NCBI GenBank assembly: GCA_019638495.1
Contig: JAHBTQ010000008.1
Coordinates: forward strand, 124,001 to 188,000
Reading direction: 5' to 3'
DNA length: 64,000 nucleotides
Origin: Taibaiella sp.
Lineage (GTDB): Bacteria; Bacteroidota; Bacteroidia; Chitinophagales; Chitinophagaceae
The translations under genes and the position numbers were made by a program. Below are positions 53,449-62,323 of the stretch, one piece after another (position 1 is the stretch's first letter; every line of letters starts with the position of its first letter). The notes beneath the pieces were generated by a model. The model had not been told where the DNA came from, made no database searches, and was given only the letters and a program-made list of their open reading frames with translations.

Positions 53449-55338
53449 ATGTACATATTACGCAAAGCACTTATCGCCTCTCTCTTACTTACCGTATTCA
53501 CAGGCTGCAAAAGCAAGAAAAAAGCAGCACCTTCTACACTAAAAGTAGTAGACCCAAAAGAGTGGGTAGATGACCACATGTTGTCGAATGCTGACAGTGG
53601 AATGGTGAAACACCTGCACCTGGACATCAATGTTAGCATGGACAAGAAGCAGATAGCCGGAAGTGCCATGTGGACGATCAATAATACCCACAAGAAGAAA
53701 GAACTGATACTTGACACCTACGACCTCACTATTGATAGCGTAACGGTAGATGGGCACAAAGCGGCCCACCACCTGGACGGTGCCATCAAGTACCTGGGTA
53801 GTGCATTGCACATACCCATCGACGTAAACACCAAATTCGTCACTGTTTATTATAAGACAGGCGCAGACGCGCGAGCACTACAATGGCTGTCGCCACAGCA
53901 AACGCACGACAAGAAAAAACCATTCCTTTATACCCAGTCAGAATCTATATATGCCCGCTCATGGATACCCTGCCCCGATGGCCCGGGTGTTCGCTTTACC
54001 TATACGGCCCGCGTAAAAGTGCCGATAGGCCTTATGGCATTGATGAGCGCAGAGAACTCTGACATCGTAAACGATTCTGGTATCTACCGCTTCCGCATGC
54101 AAAACCCGATCCCCGCATACCTGATGGCACTTGCAGTGGGCGACCTTGCTTTCCGTGGCATTGACGATCGCACGGGGGTATTTGCAGAGAAAGGAATGAT
54201 TGACAAAGCGCGCTACGAGTTTGAGAACGTAGGCCGCATGGTAGGTGCTGCCGAGCAGTTGTATGGCCCATATCGCTGGGGAAGGTATGATGTATTGGTG
54301 TTACCCCCGGGATTCCCTATTGGCGGCATGGAAAATCCTCGCCTCACCTTCTGCACTCCATCCATCATAGCTGGCGATCGCTCGCTTGTAACACTCATCG
54401 CACACGAGTTAGCACATAGCTGGAGTGGCAACCTGGTTACAAATGCCACCTGGAACGACTTCTGGCTCAATGAGGGTTTCACTAACTACTTCGAGCGTCG
54501 CATAATGGAGCAGATGATGGGCGCAAAGTATGCAGACATGTTGTGGGAACTCGGCTACCAGGACCTCGAAAACACCGTAACACACCTGGGGCCAAAGAGC
54601 CCGGACACCTGGCTAAAACTCAACCTGAAAGGACGCGACCCGGACGATGGACTCAACGACATTCCTTACGAGAAGGGCTGCCACTTCCTGCGCCTGATAG
54701 AGAAAAACGCCGGACGCGACCGTTTCGACAAATTCCTCAGCAAGTACTTCGACCACTACGCCTTCAGCACGGTAACTACTGAGACCTTCCTGAACTATAT
54801 GGACACAGTGCTCATTGGCAAAGACACCAACCTGCGCAAAAGCATTACGATCGATGAATGGGTATATGGCCCGGGCATACCGGCAAACTGCCCTCGCGCC
54901 GGAAACGAGCTCTTTGGCAAAGTGGACATAGAGCGTGAAAAATTCCTTGCAGGCATGCCTGCAGAGCAGATGGCATTTGTGAACTGGAGTGCACACGAAT
55001 GGCTTCATTTCCTGCGTGGAATGCCCAAAAGCCTGATGCCGTCACAGATGAAAATGCTGGATGATGCTTTCAACATTACCAACACCGGCAATAGCGAAAT
55101 AGCCTGTATGTGGTTTATCCTGGCTATCCGCACCAACTATTTCCAGGCCTACCCTGCCATGGAGCGCTTCCTGAGCACTATAGGCAGGCGAAAATTCCTG
55201 GAGCCACTTTACTCAGAAATGATGCTGGCACCGGGCGGTGAAGAAATGGCTAAGCGGCTCTACACGCGGTATAAAAACAACTATCACCCGCTGGCTCAGG
55301 AAAGCCTGGACGAGATAGTGCTGCATGAGCACCGGTAA
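53449..55338 (+). CDS. M1 aminopeptidase, leukotriene-A4-hydrolase type, lipoprotein
   Basis: Zinc aminopeptidase of 629 residues. MYILRKALIASLLLTVFTGC is a lipoprotein signal with Cys20, so the enzyme should be anchored in the periplasm or at the surface. The substrate loop is GGMENPRL (GxMEN). The zinc site is HELAH, then 18 residues, then Glu in LNEGF, the exact M1 spacing. A C-terminal helical domain like that of leukotriene A4 hydrolase follows. It probably trims peptides outside the cytoplasm. The ATG gives the lipoprotein signal; an in-frame TTG nine codons upstream does not. The gene is divergent from coaBC. Confidence 0.94.
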   Translation: MYILRKALIASLLLTVFTGCKSKKKAAPSTLKVVDPKEWVDDHMLSNADSGMVKHLHLDINVSMDKKQIAGSAMWTINNTHKKKELILDTYDLTIDSVTVDGHKAAHHLDGAIKYLGSALHIPIDVNTKFVTVYYKTGADARALQWLSPQQTHDKKKPFLYTQSESIYARSWIPCPDGPGVRFTYTARVKVPIGLMALMSAENSDIVNDSGIYRFRMQNPIPAYLMALAVGDLAFRGIDDRTGVFAEKGMIDKARYEFENVGRMVGAAEQLYGPYRWGRYDVLVLPPGFPIGGMENPRLTFCTPSIIAGDRSLVTLIAHELAHSWSGNLVTNATWNDFWLNEGFTNYFERRIMEQMMGAKYADMLWELGYQDLENTVTHLGPKSPDTWLKLNLKGRDPDDGLNDIPYEKGCHFLRLIEKNAGRDRFDKFLSKYFDHYAFSTVTTETFLNYMDTVLIGKDTNLRKSITIDEWVYGPGIPANCPRAGNELFGKVDIEREKFLAGMPAEQMAFVNWSAHEWLHFLRGMPKSLMPSQMKMLDDAFNITNTGNSEIACMWFILAIRTNYFQAYPAMERFLSTIGRRKFLEPLYSEMMLAPGGEEMAKRLYTRYKNNYHPLAQESLDEIVLHEHR

Positions 55339-55371
55339 TTATACTAATTGTGTGCAACGTAACGCGGATTA

Positions 55372-55989
55372 ATGAAGAAACTAGCCCTGGCTGGTATTAC
55401 GGCGATAATCTTATTGTCGGGATGCAACACCAGCAAGAAAATTGAAGCGTACGTACAGCACCTCTACAGAGGCCGGCCGGCACCAGATTCCACTTGGTGG
55501 GCCATCCGCTGCATTTGTGACATGCCGGAGACATTTCCCTCCGCAGCAAGAGTCACCACTAAGAAGTTTTTTGAAAGCGAGTCAGTTCGTACTTACACCT
55601 GCGAGCTCAACCCGCATGTACCTTTTGAGATATTCAGCAAACAGTGTTTTGCCTCAGCCAAAGCGACCGGCCTGATGAAAACTCTGGGATCGAAATGGAT
55701 TGAAATTCACGTGCTTTCTGCACCGGCACCTTTTAAATATGGGGTCGAAGGCGTTGTTAACATCTATCCGATCTTTACAAAGCTCAGGTACACCTACATA
55801 GTCTACGATGGCAATTCTGCGGTACAGAAAGGAGAAATAGTCCTCGATGACAATAATGACGCGGTTGGCGACCCAAATGGTGACTGGAAGAAGCTTACAA
55901 AGGCTTACCTCTATCGGTATGAATATAGGCTGAAAGTCCTGACGCACGAAAGCATAGTGCGCCTCACAAAGGAAATTCAAAAAGGATAG
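55372..55989 (+). CDS. Lipoprotein of unknown function
   Basis: 205 residues with a lipoprotein signal MKKLALAGITAIILLSGC (lipobox LSGC, Cys18). The mature part has four further cysteines (IRCICDMP, YTCELNP, KQCFAS) and mixed alpha/beta composition. No domain was recognised. It lies 33 bp after the M1 peptidase gene on the same strand, so shared transcription is likely. It is convergent with the isoaspartyl peptidase gene (9-bp gap). Confidence 0.7.
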   Translation: MKKLALAGITAIILLSGCNTSKKIEAYVQHLYRGRPAPDSTWWAIRCICDMPETFPSAARVTTKKFFESESVRTYTCELNPHVPFEIFSKQCFASAKATGLMKTLGSKWIEIHVLSAPAPFKYGVEGVVNIYPIFTKLRYTYIVYDGNSAVQKGEIVLDDNNDAVGDPNGDWKKLTKAYLYRYEYRLKVLTHESIVRLTKEIQKG

Positions 55990-55998
55990 CCAACTTCA

Positions 55999-56955
55999 CT
56001 ACTGCCCGTAATACGCCACTATCTCCTCACCGGCACTGTTTGCCATACCACGATACATACCGGCCGAGTTGAAGCAGAAGGTATATTCACCCTTTGCGTT
56101 CACTGCTATCATGCCGCCCTCGCCACCTAACTTCACCAGCTTATCTTTTATCACCACATCGCAAGCGTCCTGCAAAGACAGGCCCTTATATTCCATAAGG
56201 CAAGACACATCATATGCCGCCACTGCACGAAGGAATAGCTCTCCGTGCCCCGTGCAGGAAATGGCACAGGTCTTATTGTTGGCATAGGTCCCCGCCCCTA
56301 TTACCGGGCTATCACCTATTCTATTAAAGCGCTTGTTGGTCATGCCCCCGGTAGACGTGCCTGCAGCTATGTTACCTGCGGCGTCACAGGCCACAGCGCC
56401 CACCGTGCCAAATTTGTGACCGGTATTAGGTATAGGCCCGCCTTTCAGATTATCTCCCTTGTGGTCCAGTTGAGTGTAGTCCGTGTCGCGTATCTCTACC
56501 CACTGGTCATACCGCGATTTATTGAACAGGTACTCATCTGTAGCCGTCTCTATACCCTGCTTCAGTGCAAATTCAGAAGCCCCCGTATTGCTGAGGAAAA
56601 CATGTCCTGAATGGAGCATTACTTCCCTCGCCAACCTGATGGGATTTTTGATATTGCGCACACCGGCTATAGCGCCTGCCTCCAGCGTCCTGCCATCCAT
56701 TACCGCCGCATCCATCTCATTCACGCCTTTTTTGGTAAAAACGGAGCCACGACCTGCATTGAATAGCGGATTGTCTTCCATCTCACAGATCGCCGCTACC
56801 ACCGCATCCATTGCGCTACCACCTTTTTTCAAAACATCGCTGCCTTTCCGTAATGCGTCCTGTAGCGCAGCCGTGTAGTCTGCCTCCATTTGAGCATTCA
56901 TTATTGCCGGCGTTATATTGCCTGCGCCACCATGTATTACGAGTGTATAAGACAT
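55999..56955 (-). CDS. Isoaspartyl peptidase / L-asparaginase, second copy
   Basis: Ntn hydrolase of 318 residues with the same motifs as the enzyme at 10183-11109: KKGGSAMDAVVAAI, FNAGRGSVF, autocleavage and nucleophile Thr184 in HKFGTVGAVA, STGGMTNKRFNRIGDSPVIG and TYANNKTCAISCTGHGE. It lacks a signal peptide. It has an insertion relative to the first copy just before the cleavage site (DHKGDNLKGGPIPNTG). It may handle general isoaspartyl dipeptides from protein damage while the other copy serves cyanophycin, or the reverse; sequence alone does not decide. Confidence 0.92.
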   Translation of the reverse strand: MSYTLVIHGGAGNITPAIMNAQMEADYTAALQDALRKGSDVLKKGGSAMDAVVAAICEMEDNPLFNAGRGSVFTKKGVNEMDAAVMDGRTLEAGAIAGVRNIKNPIRLAREVMLHSGHVFLSNTGASEFALKQGIETATDEYLFNKSRYDQWVEIRDTDYTQLDHKGDNLKGGPIPNTGHKFGTVGAVACDAAGNIAAGTSTGGMTNKRFNRIGDSPVIGAGTYANNKTCAISCTGHGELFLRAVAAYDVSCLMEYKGLSLQDACDVVIKDKLVKLGGEGGMIAVNAKGEYTFCFNSAGMYRGMANSAGEEIVAYYGQ

Positions 56956-57042
56956 TGACTTCTGATTGATTTAGCGGCGGCAAAATTAAACGAAAAAGCA
57001 CCATATCAATGGTGCTTTCTCAAGTTCTTTTTCGGACCTTAC

Positions 57043-57543
57043 TCACTTCAGGTACACACCCTTTACTTTCTTACCAGACGTTTCTACCTCTATATGATCC
57101 TGTATTGTGGTGGCCACAGTATGCCCTACTATATCAGTGGCTATCGGGAACGACTTGTGCTTCCTGTCTACCAGAACGGCCACCATCACCTTTTTCAGGT
57201 CATAGGAGAGTATTCCGTGCAGGCAATACATCAGGGTCTTGCCTGAGTTCGCCACATCATCTACCAGCACTACCGACTTTCCATTTAGGTTATAGTCGGT
57301 TTCATAAATGAAATCAAGCGGGCTTTTCTTATTTATATCCAGCGTCAGGCTTTTTATCTTCAGCGGAGATATCTCTTTCAGTATTTCCACCAGGTTATCA
57401 GCTACAACCTTTCCGCTACCGTTAATACCTATTATTGTCAGCTCCTTCTCGTCACTGTTTCGCTCCCATATTTCATAGGCCATACGGCGCATTTTGAAGG
57501 CTATTCGTTCTTTATCGAGTATCAGTACGCGCTTATCTTTCAT
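57043..57543 (-). CDS. Phosphoribosyltransferase-family protein (PyrR-like)
   Basis: 166 residues with the type I phosphoribosyltransferase fold. The PRPP loop is VVLVDDVANSGKT (91-103), and an upstream GINGSGKVVADNLVEIL forms the first binding loop. Length and order resemble PyrR or small purine-salvage enzymes in Bacteroidota, but the base cannot be assigned. It follows the ABC permease on the same strand with an 8-bp gap. Confidence 0.85.
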   Translation of the reverse strand: MKDKRVLILDKERIAFKMRRMAYEIWERNSDEKELTIIGINGSGKVVADNLVEILKEISPLKIKSLTLDINKKSPLDFIYETDYNLNGKSVVLVDDVANSGKTLMYCLHGILSYDLKKVMVAVLVDRKHKSFPIATDIVGHTVATTIQDHIEVETSGKKVKGVYLK

Positions 57544-57551
57544 AATTGCTA

Positions 57552-58808
57552 TTAATGTGTTCTGATGGCTACAACCGGGTCTAGTCTTGAGGCCGAAATA
57601 GCCGGTATGATTCCGGCCATTACTCCTACGAATATACTCACAATTATGCCAACCAAAAAGTTGCTTAACGAGAGGATAACCTCAAAATCAAATGCCGAAC
57701 CGAGCGACAGGCTAAGGACTACTACAATCAAAATACCCATTAGCCCACCTATCAGCGAGAGCACCACCGCCTCCAGCAAAAATTCAAGCAAAATTGATTT
57801 TCTCCGTGCGCCTATAGCCTTCTTAAGCCCTATTATTTTAGTGCGCTCTTTCACTGTCACAAACATGATATTCGCTATCCCAAAGGCACCAACCAGCAAG
57901 GATAGCCCACCTATGAACCACGCTACCACGTCGATAGTACCAAACAAACTATTCAGCCGCTCAGACACCTGGCTTAGCTGGTTTACGGCAAAGTTATTAG
58001 GCTGTCCCGGCTTTACCTTTCGCATACGTCGCAGCACTCCTTCCACCTCATATTTCAGTTCATCTACGTCTTTGCCACGCACAGCCTTTATCGCCAGCAT
58101 GGGGTCATAGTTCAGTGACCTCGTATCAATTAGCGAGGTTGCTGCATAATAGGGAAACACGACAGAATTGTCATAATCGAAGCCAGCCATATTTTGCCCT
58201 GCCGCTTTCATCACACCCACCACCACAAACCTTCGCCCCAGGAAGGTTACACTCTTACCTAGTGGATCTATGTTCCCGGGAAACATGTTCCGGTATACCG
58301 CATACCCAAGCACCACCGAGTTATTTCCGCCGTCCAGTTCAGCCGTGCTCAGGTAGCGCCCCAGCTCTATATCTATATTCTGCACCTTGTCAAAGTAGGC
58401 CAGCACGGCATACCCAACGATGCTACTTAGCTCCATATCCTGGTATCTTACCGTCAATCGCCTTGTACTCAGGCATAATGTTGCTGTAGACGCATCAGGC
58501 ACCTGGGCCTCTATAGCGCGCACGTCGGCGGGTGTCATGCCCGGTCGTCGCCAATACTCCCACCATTTATATTCGCCACCGTCGTCCATCCAGGGCCATC
58601 TTCCCACATACAGTACATCGCTGCCCAGTGTTGCCATGTCCTTCTGGATGTAGTTTTTCATGCTATCCAGCACAGTAAGTACAGAGATAATGCAGAATAT
58701 GCCGATAGTGATACCCAGCAGCGACAAAAACGTGCGCAACTTATTGGCTTTCAATTCCATGAAAGCCTGGCTTATGCTCGTCGTTGTTATCTGGAGAATA
58801 TTCGTCAT
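57552..58808 (-). CDS. ABC transporter permease, MacB/FtsX type
   Basis: Inner-membrane protein of 418 residues. One membrane helix near residues 25-45 (LRTFLSLLGITIGIFCIISV) precedes a periplasmic MacB_PCD domain. Three helices then form the FtsX domain at the C-terminus (GGLSLLVGAFGIANIMFVTVKERTKIIGLKKAIGARR is the coupling region). It ends ISASRLDPVVAIR, typical of the family. The matching ATPase is not adjacent. Such permeases work in mechanotransmission or export; the substrate is unknown. It lies between OsmC and the phosphoribosyltransferase gene on the same strand. Confidence 0.92.
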   Translation of the reverse strand: MTNILQITTTSISQAFMELKANKLRTFLSLLGITIGIFCIISVLTVLDSMKNYIQKDMATLGSDVLYVGRWPWMDDGGEYKWWEYWRRPGMTPADVRAIEAQVPDASTATLCLSTRRLTVRYQDMELSSIVGYAVLAYFDKVQNIDIELGRYLSTAELDGGNNSVVLGYAVYRNMFPGNIDPLGKSVTFLGRRFVVVGVMKAAGQNMAGFDYDNSVVFPYYAATSLIDTRSLNYDPMLAIKAVRGKDVDELKYEVEGVLRRMRKVKPGQPNNFAVNQLSQVSERLNSLFGTIDVVAWFIGGLSLLVGAFGIANIMFVTVKERTKIIGLKKAIGARRKSILLEFLLEAVVLSLIGGLMGILIVVVLSLSLGSAFDFEVILSLSNFLVGIIVSIFVGVMAGIIPAISASRLDPVVAIRTH

Positions 58809-58848
58809 CGGCAGCCAAATTTAGCCATTAATGCAGTCTCGCCGCCTA

Positions 58849-59262
58849 TTATTCAGGCCATATGAATGACATCGTTTTCTTCAGGTCCGGGTGTAAACTC
58901 TCAAACACCGGGCAGGAATAGGCTATTCGCTCTATGATCTGCTTTTGTTTGTCGGTAAACGGAGCGCTTTTCGGGAAGGTCATATTCACTATTATCTCCC
59001 CTATTCGCCTCGGGTCAGACACCATTATTTTGGTCACCTCACATTCTGCACCATCAATATTAAGGTCGTGCGTTGGTCCTGCTATCCCCAGCGTGGTCAC
59101 AATGCAGGTCGCCAGTGCCGTAGCTACCAGGTCTGTCGGTGAAAATCGCTCCCCCTTTCCGTGGTTGTCAACCGGGGCATCGGTTTCTATTTCGCTTCCT
59201 GAGCGCACGTGAACTGCCTTGGAGCGCAGTTCGCCGGTGTAGGTTACATGTGCAGTGATCAT
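58849..59262 (-). CDS. OsmC family protein
   Basis: 137 residues of the OsmC/Ohr superfamily: ERFSPTDLVATALATCIVTTLGI carries the catalytic-type Cys, and YSCPVFESLHPDL carries the second. Both redox cysteines are present, so reduction of organic peroxides is plausible, with general OsmC-like more likely than Ohr. The ATG at 59260-59262 (MITAHVTYTGELRSK) is chosen because homology starts here; a much longer frame upstream overlaps the divergent gene and lacks homology. It starts the run OsmC - permease - phosphoribosyltransferase. Confidence 0.9.
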   Translation of the reverse strand: MITAHVTYTGELRSKAVHVRSGSEIETDAPVDNHGKGERFSPTDLVATALATCIVTTLGIAGPTHDLNIDGAECEVTKIMVSDPRRIGEIIVNMTFPKSAPFTDKQKQIIERIAYSCPVFESLHPDLKKTMSFIWPE

Positions 59263-59347
59263 CTCTGTTAATTTTCTTTCAAAAGTAAGGCCAGACACAC
59301 TTATTTTTTTTGAAATGAGTAACAATGGGTAAATTACATTGAATTTT

Positions 59348-60172
59348 ATGACAGCCTTTTTCCGATCGGCATTACTATTGATCCCGTCATGCTGCATGGG
59401 CATTCTTAGCCATGCACAGAATGTATTTGCCGACCCGGCAGATACGACTGCCACAAAAAAACTCAGGTCAACTGCGACCAAAGTAGCGCCTGCAGGCCCA
59501 AAACCTATCAGGAACGAGCTTAGCTTCGGCTATCGGCTTCATACCGCTGGCTGGAGCATGTATTTCGATCTGGGTAAGGTAAAACCGGAAAACACCCGCA
59601 CGGCCGACATGTTTTACAAGGTTAACGTGTGGCAGCTTGAATTCTCAGAAAAGAAGCACCCGAAGCAGGAAAAACTCACTGCCGAAGGCAGCGCGTCTGG
59701 CGGGTCTGCTAACTATGTCTATGGAAAAATAAACAACTTCTACGCCCTTAAGCTGGGCTATGGAAAACGCTTTTTGCTGGCAGGCAAGCCCGATCCTGGT
59801 TCGGTATCTATCCACTGGACAAATATGCTCAGTGCATCACTGGGGCTTCTGAAGCCATATTATTTAAATGTAGACAGTGATCCGAATGCAGTAAAATATT
59901 CAGACAATCCAAATGTATTTCTCACACAGCGAAACATTCTTGGGGCAGCAGGCTTCGGGCAAGGGTTAAGCGAGGTAAAAACCATTCCGGGCGGCCACTT
60001 TAAGTCAATGCTCCATTTTGATTTTGCGGCCAATCGCAAGAGTGTTCTGGCTGTGGAAACCGGCGTCAGTGTCGACTATTACTCCGAGTCCATTCCAATT
60101 ATGGTAGACCAGGAAGCGAAACCCTACTTCGTCGATTTTTTCGTCGCCTTCCAATTTGGCAAACGTTGGTGA
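59348..60172 (+). CDS. Exported protein, probable outer-membrane beta-barrel-like, unknown family
   Basis: 274 residues with signal peptide MTAFFRSALLLIPSCCMGILSHAQ. The rest alternates hydrophobic and polar residues in strand-like segments (NELSFGYRLHTAGWSMYFDLGKV, NFYALKLGYGKRFLLAG, LAVETGVSVDYYSE) and ends in FFVAFQFGKRW, with an aromatic near the end as in many beta-barrels. No family name can be given. It lies 21 bp upstream of lipA on the same strand, an arrangement that recurs in related genomes as far as is known. Confidence 0.75.
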   Translation: MTAFFRSALLLIPSCCMGILSHAQNVFADPADTTATKKLRSTATKVAPAGPKPIRNELSFGYRLHTAGWSMYFDLGKVKPENTRTADMFYKVNVWQLEFSEKKHPKQEKLTAEGSASGGSANYVYGKINNFYALKLGYGKRFLLAGKPDPGSVSIHWTNMLSASLGLLKPYYLNVDSDPNAVKYSDNPNVFLTQRNILGAAGFGQGLSEVKTIPGGHFKSMLHFDFAANRKSVLAVETGVSVDYYSESIPIMVDQEAKPYFVDFFVAFQFGKRW

Positions 60173-60193
60173 TGGTCGTAATTTGCACCCTCT

Positions 60194-61138
60194 ATGCAGG
60201 AACTACCGGTAATCAGTACTACGCAGGCGGCCACCAATGAGCGGCCAAAGAAACCGAACTGGCTTCGTGTAAAATTGCCTATCGGCGAGAATTACAGGAA
60301 CGTTCGTAACCTGGTGGATACGCACAAACTTCACACTATCTGCGAAAGTGGTAATTGCCCCAATATGGGCGAGTGCTGGGGCGAGGGCACAGCTACCTTT
60401 ATGATACTTGGCAATATCTGCACCCGTTCCTGCGGTTTTTGTGCTGTTGCCACCGGCAGGCCTGAGCCTGTAGATTGGGACGAACCACAGCGCGTGGCAG
60501 AAGCGATATACCTGATGAAGGTAAAACACGCTGTCATCACCTCCGTAGATCGTGACGAACTAAAAGACGGCGGGTCTATAATCTGGGCCAATACCATAAA
60601 AGCGGTCAGGGCCCTAAATCCGGAAACAACACTGGAAACACTTATTCCCGACTTCAAAGGCGACTGGGACAACCTGCAGCGCATCATCGATGTAGCCCCT
60701 GAGGTGGTATCCCACAACATGGAGACGGTAGAGCGCCTTACACGACAAGTGAGGATACAAGCCAAGTACCACCGTAGCCTCGAAGCGCTTCGTCGCCTCA
60801 AAGACGGTGGCATGCGCACCAAGAGTGGCATTATGCTGGGCCTCGGCGAAGAAAAAGAGGAAGTATTGCAAACGCTTCAAGACCTTGCCGATAACGGCAT
60901 AGACGTGGTAACGCTAGGCCAGTACCTGCAGCCAACCCAAAAACACTTGCCGGTGGCCCGCTTCGTTCACCCGGATGAATTTGCGTTCTATAGGGAAGAA
61001 GGCTATAAGATGGGTATCGACTATGTAGAGAGCGGTCCGCTGGTGCGTTCCTCCTATCATAGCGAGCGCCACGTATTTGCCGGTGAAGGCCGCAAAAAGT
61101 GGCTGGAGAGCAAAGAACAAGCCGCCGGAAACGCCTAA
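60194..61138 (+). CDS. lipA: Lipoyl synthase
   Basis: Radical-SAM enzyme of 314 residues that inserts two sulfurs into protein-bound octanoyl groups. The auxiliary cluster ligands are Cys50, Cys55 and Cys61 (CESGNCPNMGEC). The radical-SAM cluster is Cys76, Cys80 and Cys83 (CTRSCGFC). The C-terminal RSSYHSERH contains the conserved serine ligand. All are intact and the length is standard. It needs octanoyl groups from LipB or an equivalent, which is not in this window. The cupin gene follows 3 bp downstream. Confidence 0.97.
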   Translation: MQELPVISTTQAATNERPKKPNWLRVKLPIGENYRNVRNLVDTHKLHTICESGNCPNMGECWGEGTATFMILGNICTRSCGFCAVATGRPEPVDWDEPQRVAEAIYLMKVKHAVITSVDRDELKDGGSIIWANTIKAVRALNPETTLETLIPDFKGDWDNLQRIIDVAPEVVSHNMETVERLTRQVRIQAKYHRSLEALRRLKDGGMRTKSGIMLGLGEEKEEVLQTLQDLADNGIDVVTLGQYLQPTQKHLPVARFVHPDEFAFYREEGYKMGIDYVESGPLVRSSYHSERHVFAGEGRKKWLESKEQAAGNA

Positions 61139-61141
61139 ATC

Positions 61142-61648
61142 ATGACAACGCGTTCCCCAAAATACTGGATCGATAAACTTTCCCTTACTCCTCACGTGGA
61201 AGGAGGTGCTTTTAGCGAGATTTACCGTTCTGAGTTACTGCTGCCCCAAAACGCACTCACCACAGAGCACCATGGACCAAGGAATGCCATGACCAGCATC
61301 TACTTCCTTTTGGAGTTTGGTCAATTTTCTGCATTCCACAGAATAGCATCAGACGAGCTGTGGCACCACTATGATGGTGGCAGTCTGTTTATTTATGAGA
61401 TAACGCCTGCTGGTGAATTGAAGGTTCACAAACTGGGGGTTGATAGCGATGCAAGCCCGTTTACGGTTATCAAGGCCGGCAGTTGGTTTGGTTCCCGTGT
61501 CGAAACAGCGTCTTCCTACACTCTATGCGGATGCACTGTAGCTCCGGGCTTTGACTTTGCCGATTTTGAGCTTGCCGGCAGAAATTCGCTTGCTCAGCTT
61601 TACCCTGAGCACAAAGGCATCATTGAGGCACTTACCAGGCCCGAATAA
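61142..61648 (+). CDS. Cupin-fold DUF985 protein
   Basis: 168 residues with a single cupin domain of the DUF985 type: YWIDKLSLTPHVEGGAFSEIYRS at the start, SIYFLLEFGQFSAFHRIASDELWHHYDGG, WFGSRVETASSYTLCGCTVAPGFDFADFEL. Metal-binding His residues occur in the FHRIASDELWHHY block. The family is widespread, small and without known function. It starts 3 bp after lipA and is likely co-transcribed. Confidence 0.9.
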   Translation: MTTRSPKYWIDKLSLTPHVEGGAFSEIYRSELLLPQNALTTEHHGPRNAMTSIYFLLEFGQFSAFHRIASDELWHHYDGGSLFIYEITPAGELKVHKLGVDSDASPFTVIKAGSWFGSRVETASSYTLCGCTVAPGFDFADFELAGRNSLAQLYPEHKGIIEALTRPE

Positions 61649-61817
61649 GTACACTTTTAAACTGCAGGTTAAACCGAAATAACGCCCTTAAAGTCACGGT
61701 TGCGCAGGTCTCGCTATTTTTTGCAACTTTTTGGCAAATCATTTTGATTTGAGCAGATTTATACTAATTTTAACCCTGTAACAAACATAAACGATCATTA
61801 AAACTAAAACTAACCGT

Positions 61818-62204
61818 ATGAAACTAAGGATTTTCACAAGCATGATGGTAGTAGTATTGTTGTCGCTATTTGGCTCATTCTCAGCGCAGGCTGGCGATTG
61901 CTGCAAGAGCGCATGCCACCACGGCCACCACTGGATGGGTCACCGCAACTGCTGCGGCCACAATGGTTACATTTATGGACCGGATGGTTACTACGCAAAA
62001 TGTAAGTCTGCCTGCGAAAAGAAAGGTTCTTGCGCTGACAAGAGCAGCTGCTGCGAGAAGAAAACTTCATGCTGCGCTAACAAATGCAACAACACTTGCA
62101 ACCACACATACACTCGCGCTCGCTACCACGAAGATTGCTGTGGCCACGGTCATCTGCACTACGGTTCTTGCAAGAGCAACAAAGACAACGACAACGACGA
62201 CTAA
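61818..62204 (+). CDS. Cys/His-rich secreted protein (possible metal binder)
   Basis: 128 residues with signal peptide MKLRIFTSMMVVVLLSLFGSFSAQA. The mature part of about 102 residues holds 17 Cys and 11 His, with five adjacent Cys pairs (28-29, 45-46, 78-79, 85-86, 107-108). Clusters include CHHGHHWMGHRNCCGHNG and SSCCEKKTSCCANKC, and the tail is acidic (KDNDNDD). No family was recognised. The composition resembles metallothionein-like or periplasmic metal-sequestering proteins, but disulfide-rich structure is an equal possibility. A perfect terminator follows immediately, so it is a single-gene unit. Confidence 0.75.
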   Translation: MKLRIFTSMMVVVLLSLFGSFSAQAGDCCKSACHHGHHWMGHRNCCGHNGYIYGPDGYYAKCKSACEKKGSCADKSSCCEKKTSCCANKCNNTCNHTYTRARYHEDCCGHGHLHYGSCKSNKDNDNDD

Positions 62205-62224
62205 TTCACTGTCGTTCAAATATT

Positions 62225-62252
62225 AAAAGGCTGCCAGAAGGCAGCCTTTTTT
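62225..62252 (+). terminator. Intrinsic terminator after the Cys/His-rich gene
   Basis: AAAAGGCTGCC (62225-62235), loop AGAA, GGCAGCCTTTT (62240-62250) then TT. A perfect 11-bp stem with a T tail. Confidence 0.9.
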
Positions 62253-62323
62253 AGTTTACAACTTCCACATATCACGCTATCTTTCCCGCCCGTCCAATGA
62301 GTGTTTTCATGTATTTTAGCAGC

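Noticed and set aside
59263..59481. Longer OsmC reading with 73 extra residues
   Set aside because: It overlaps the start of the divergent gene at 59348 and has no OsmC similarity before MITAHVTY.
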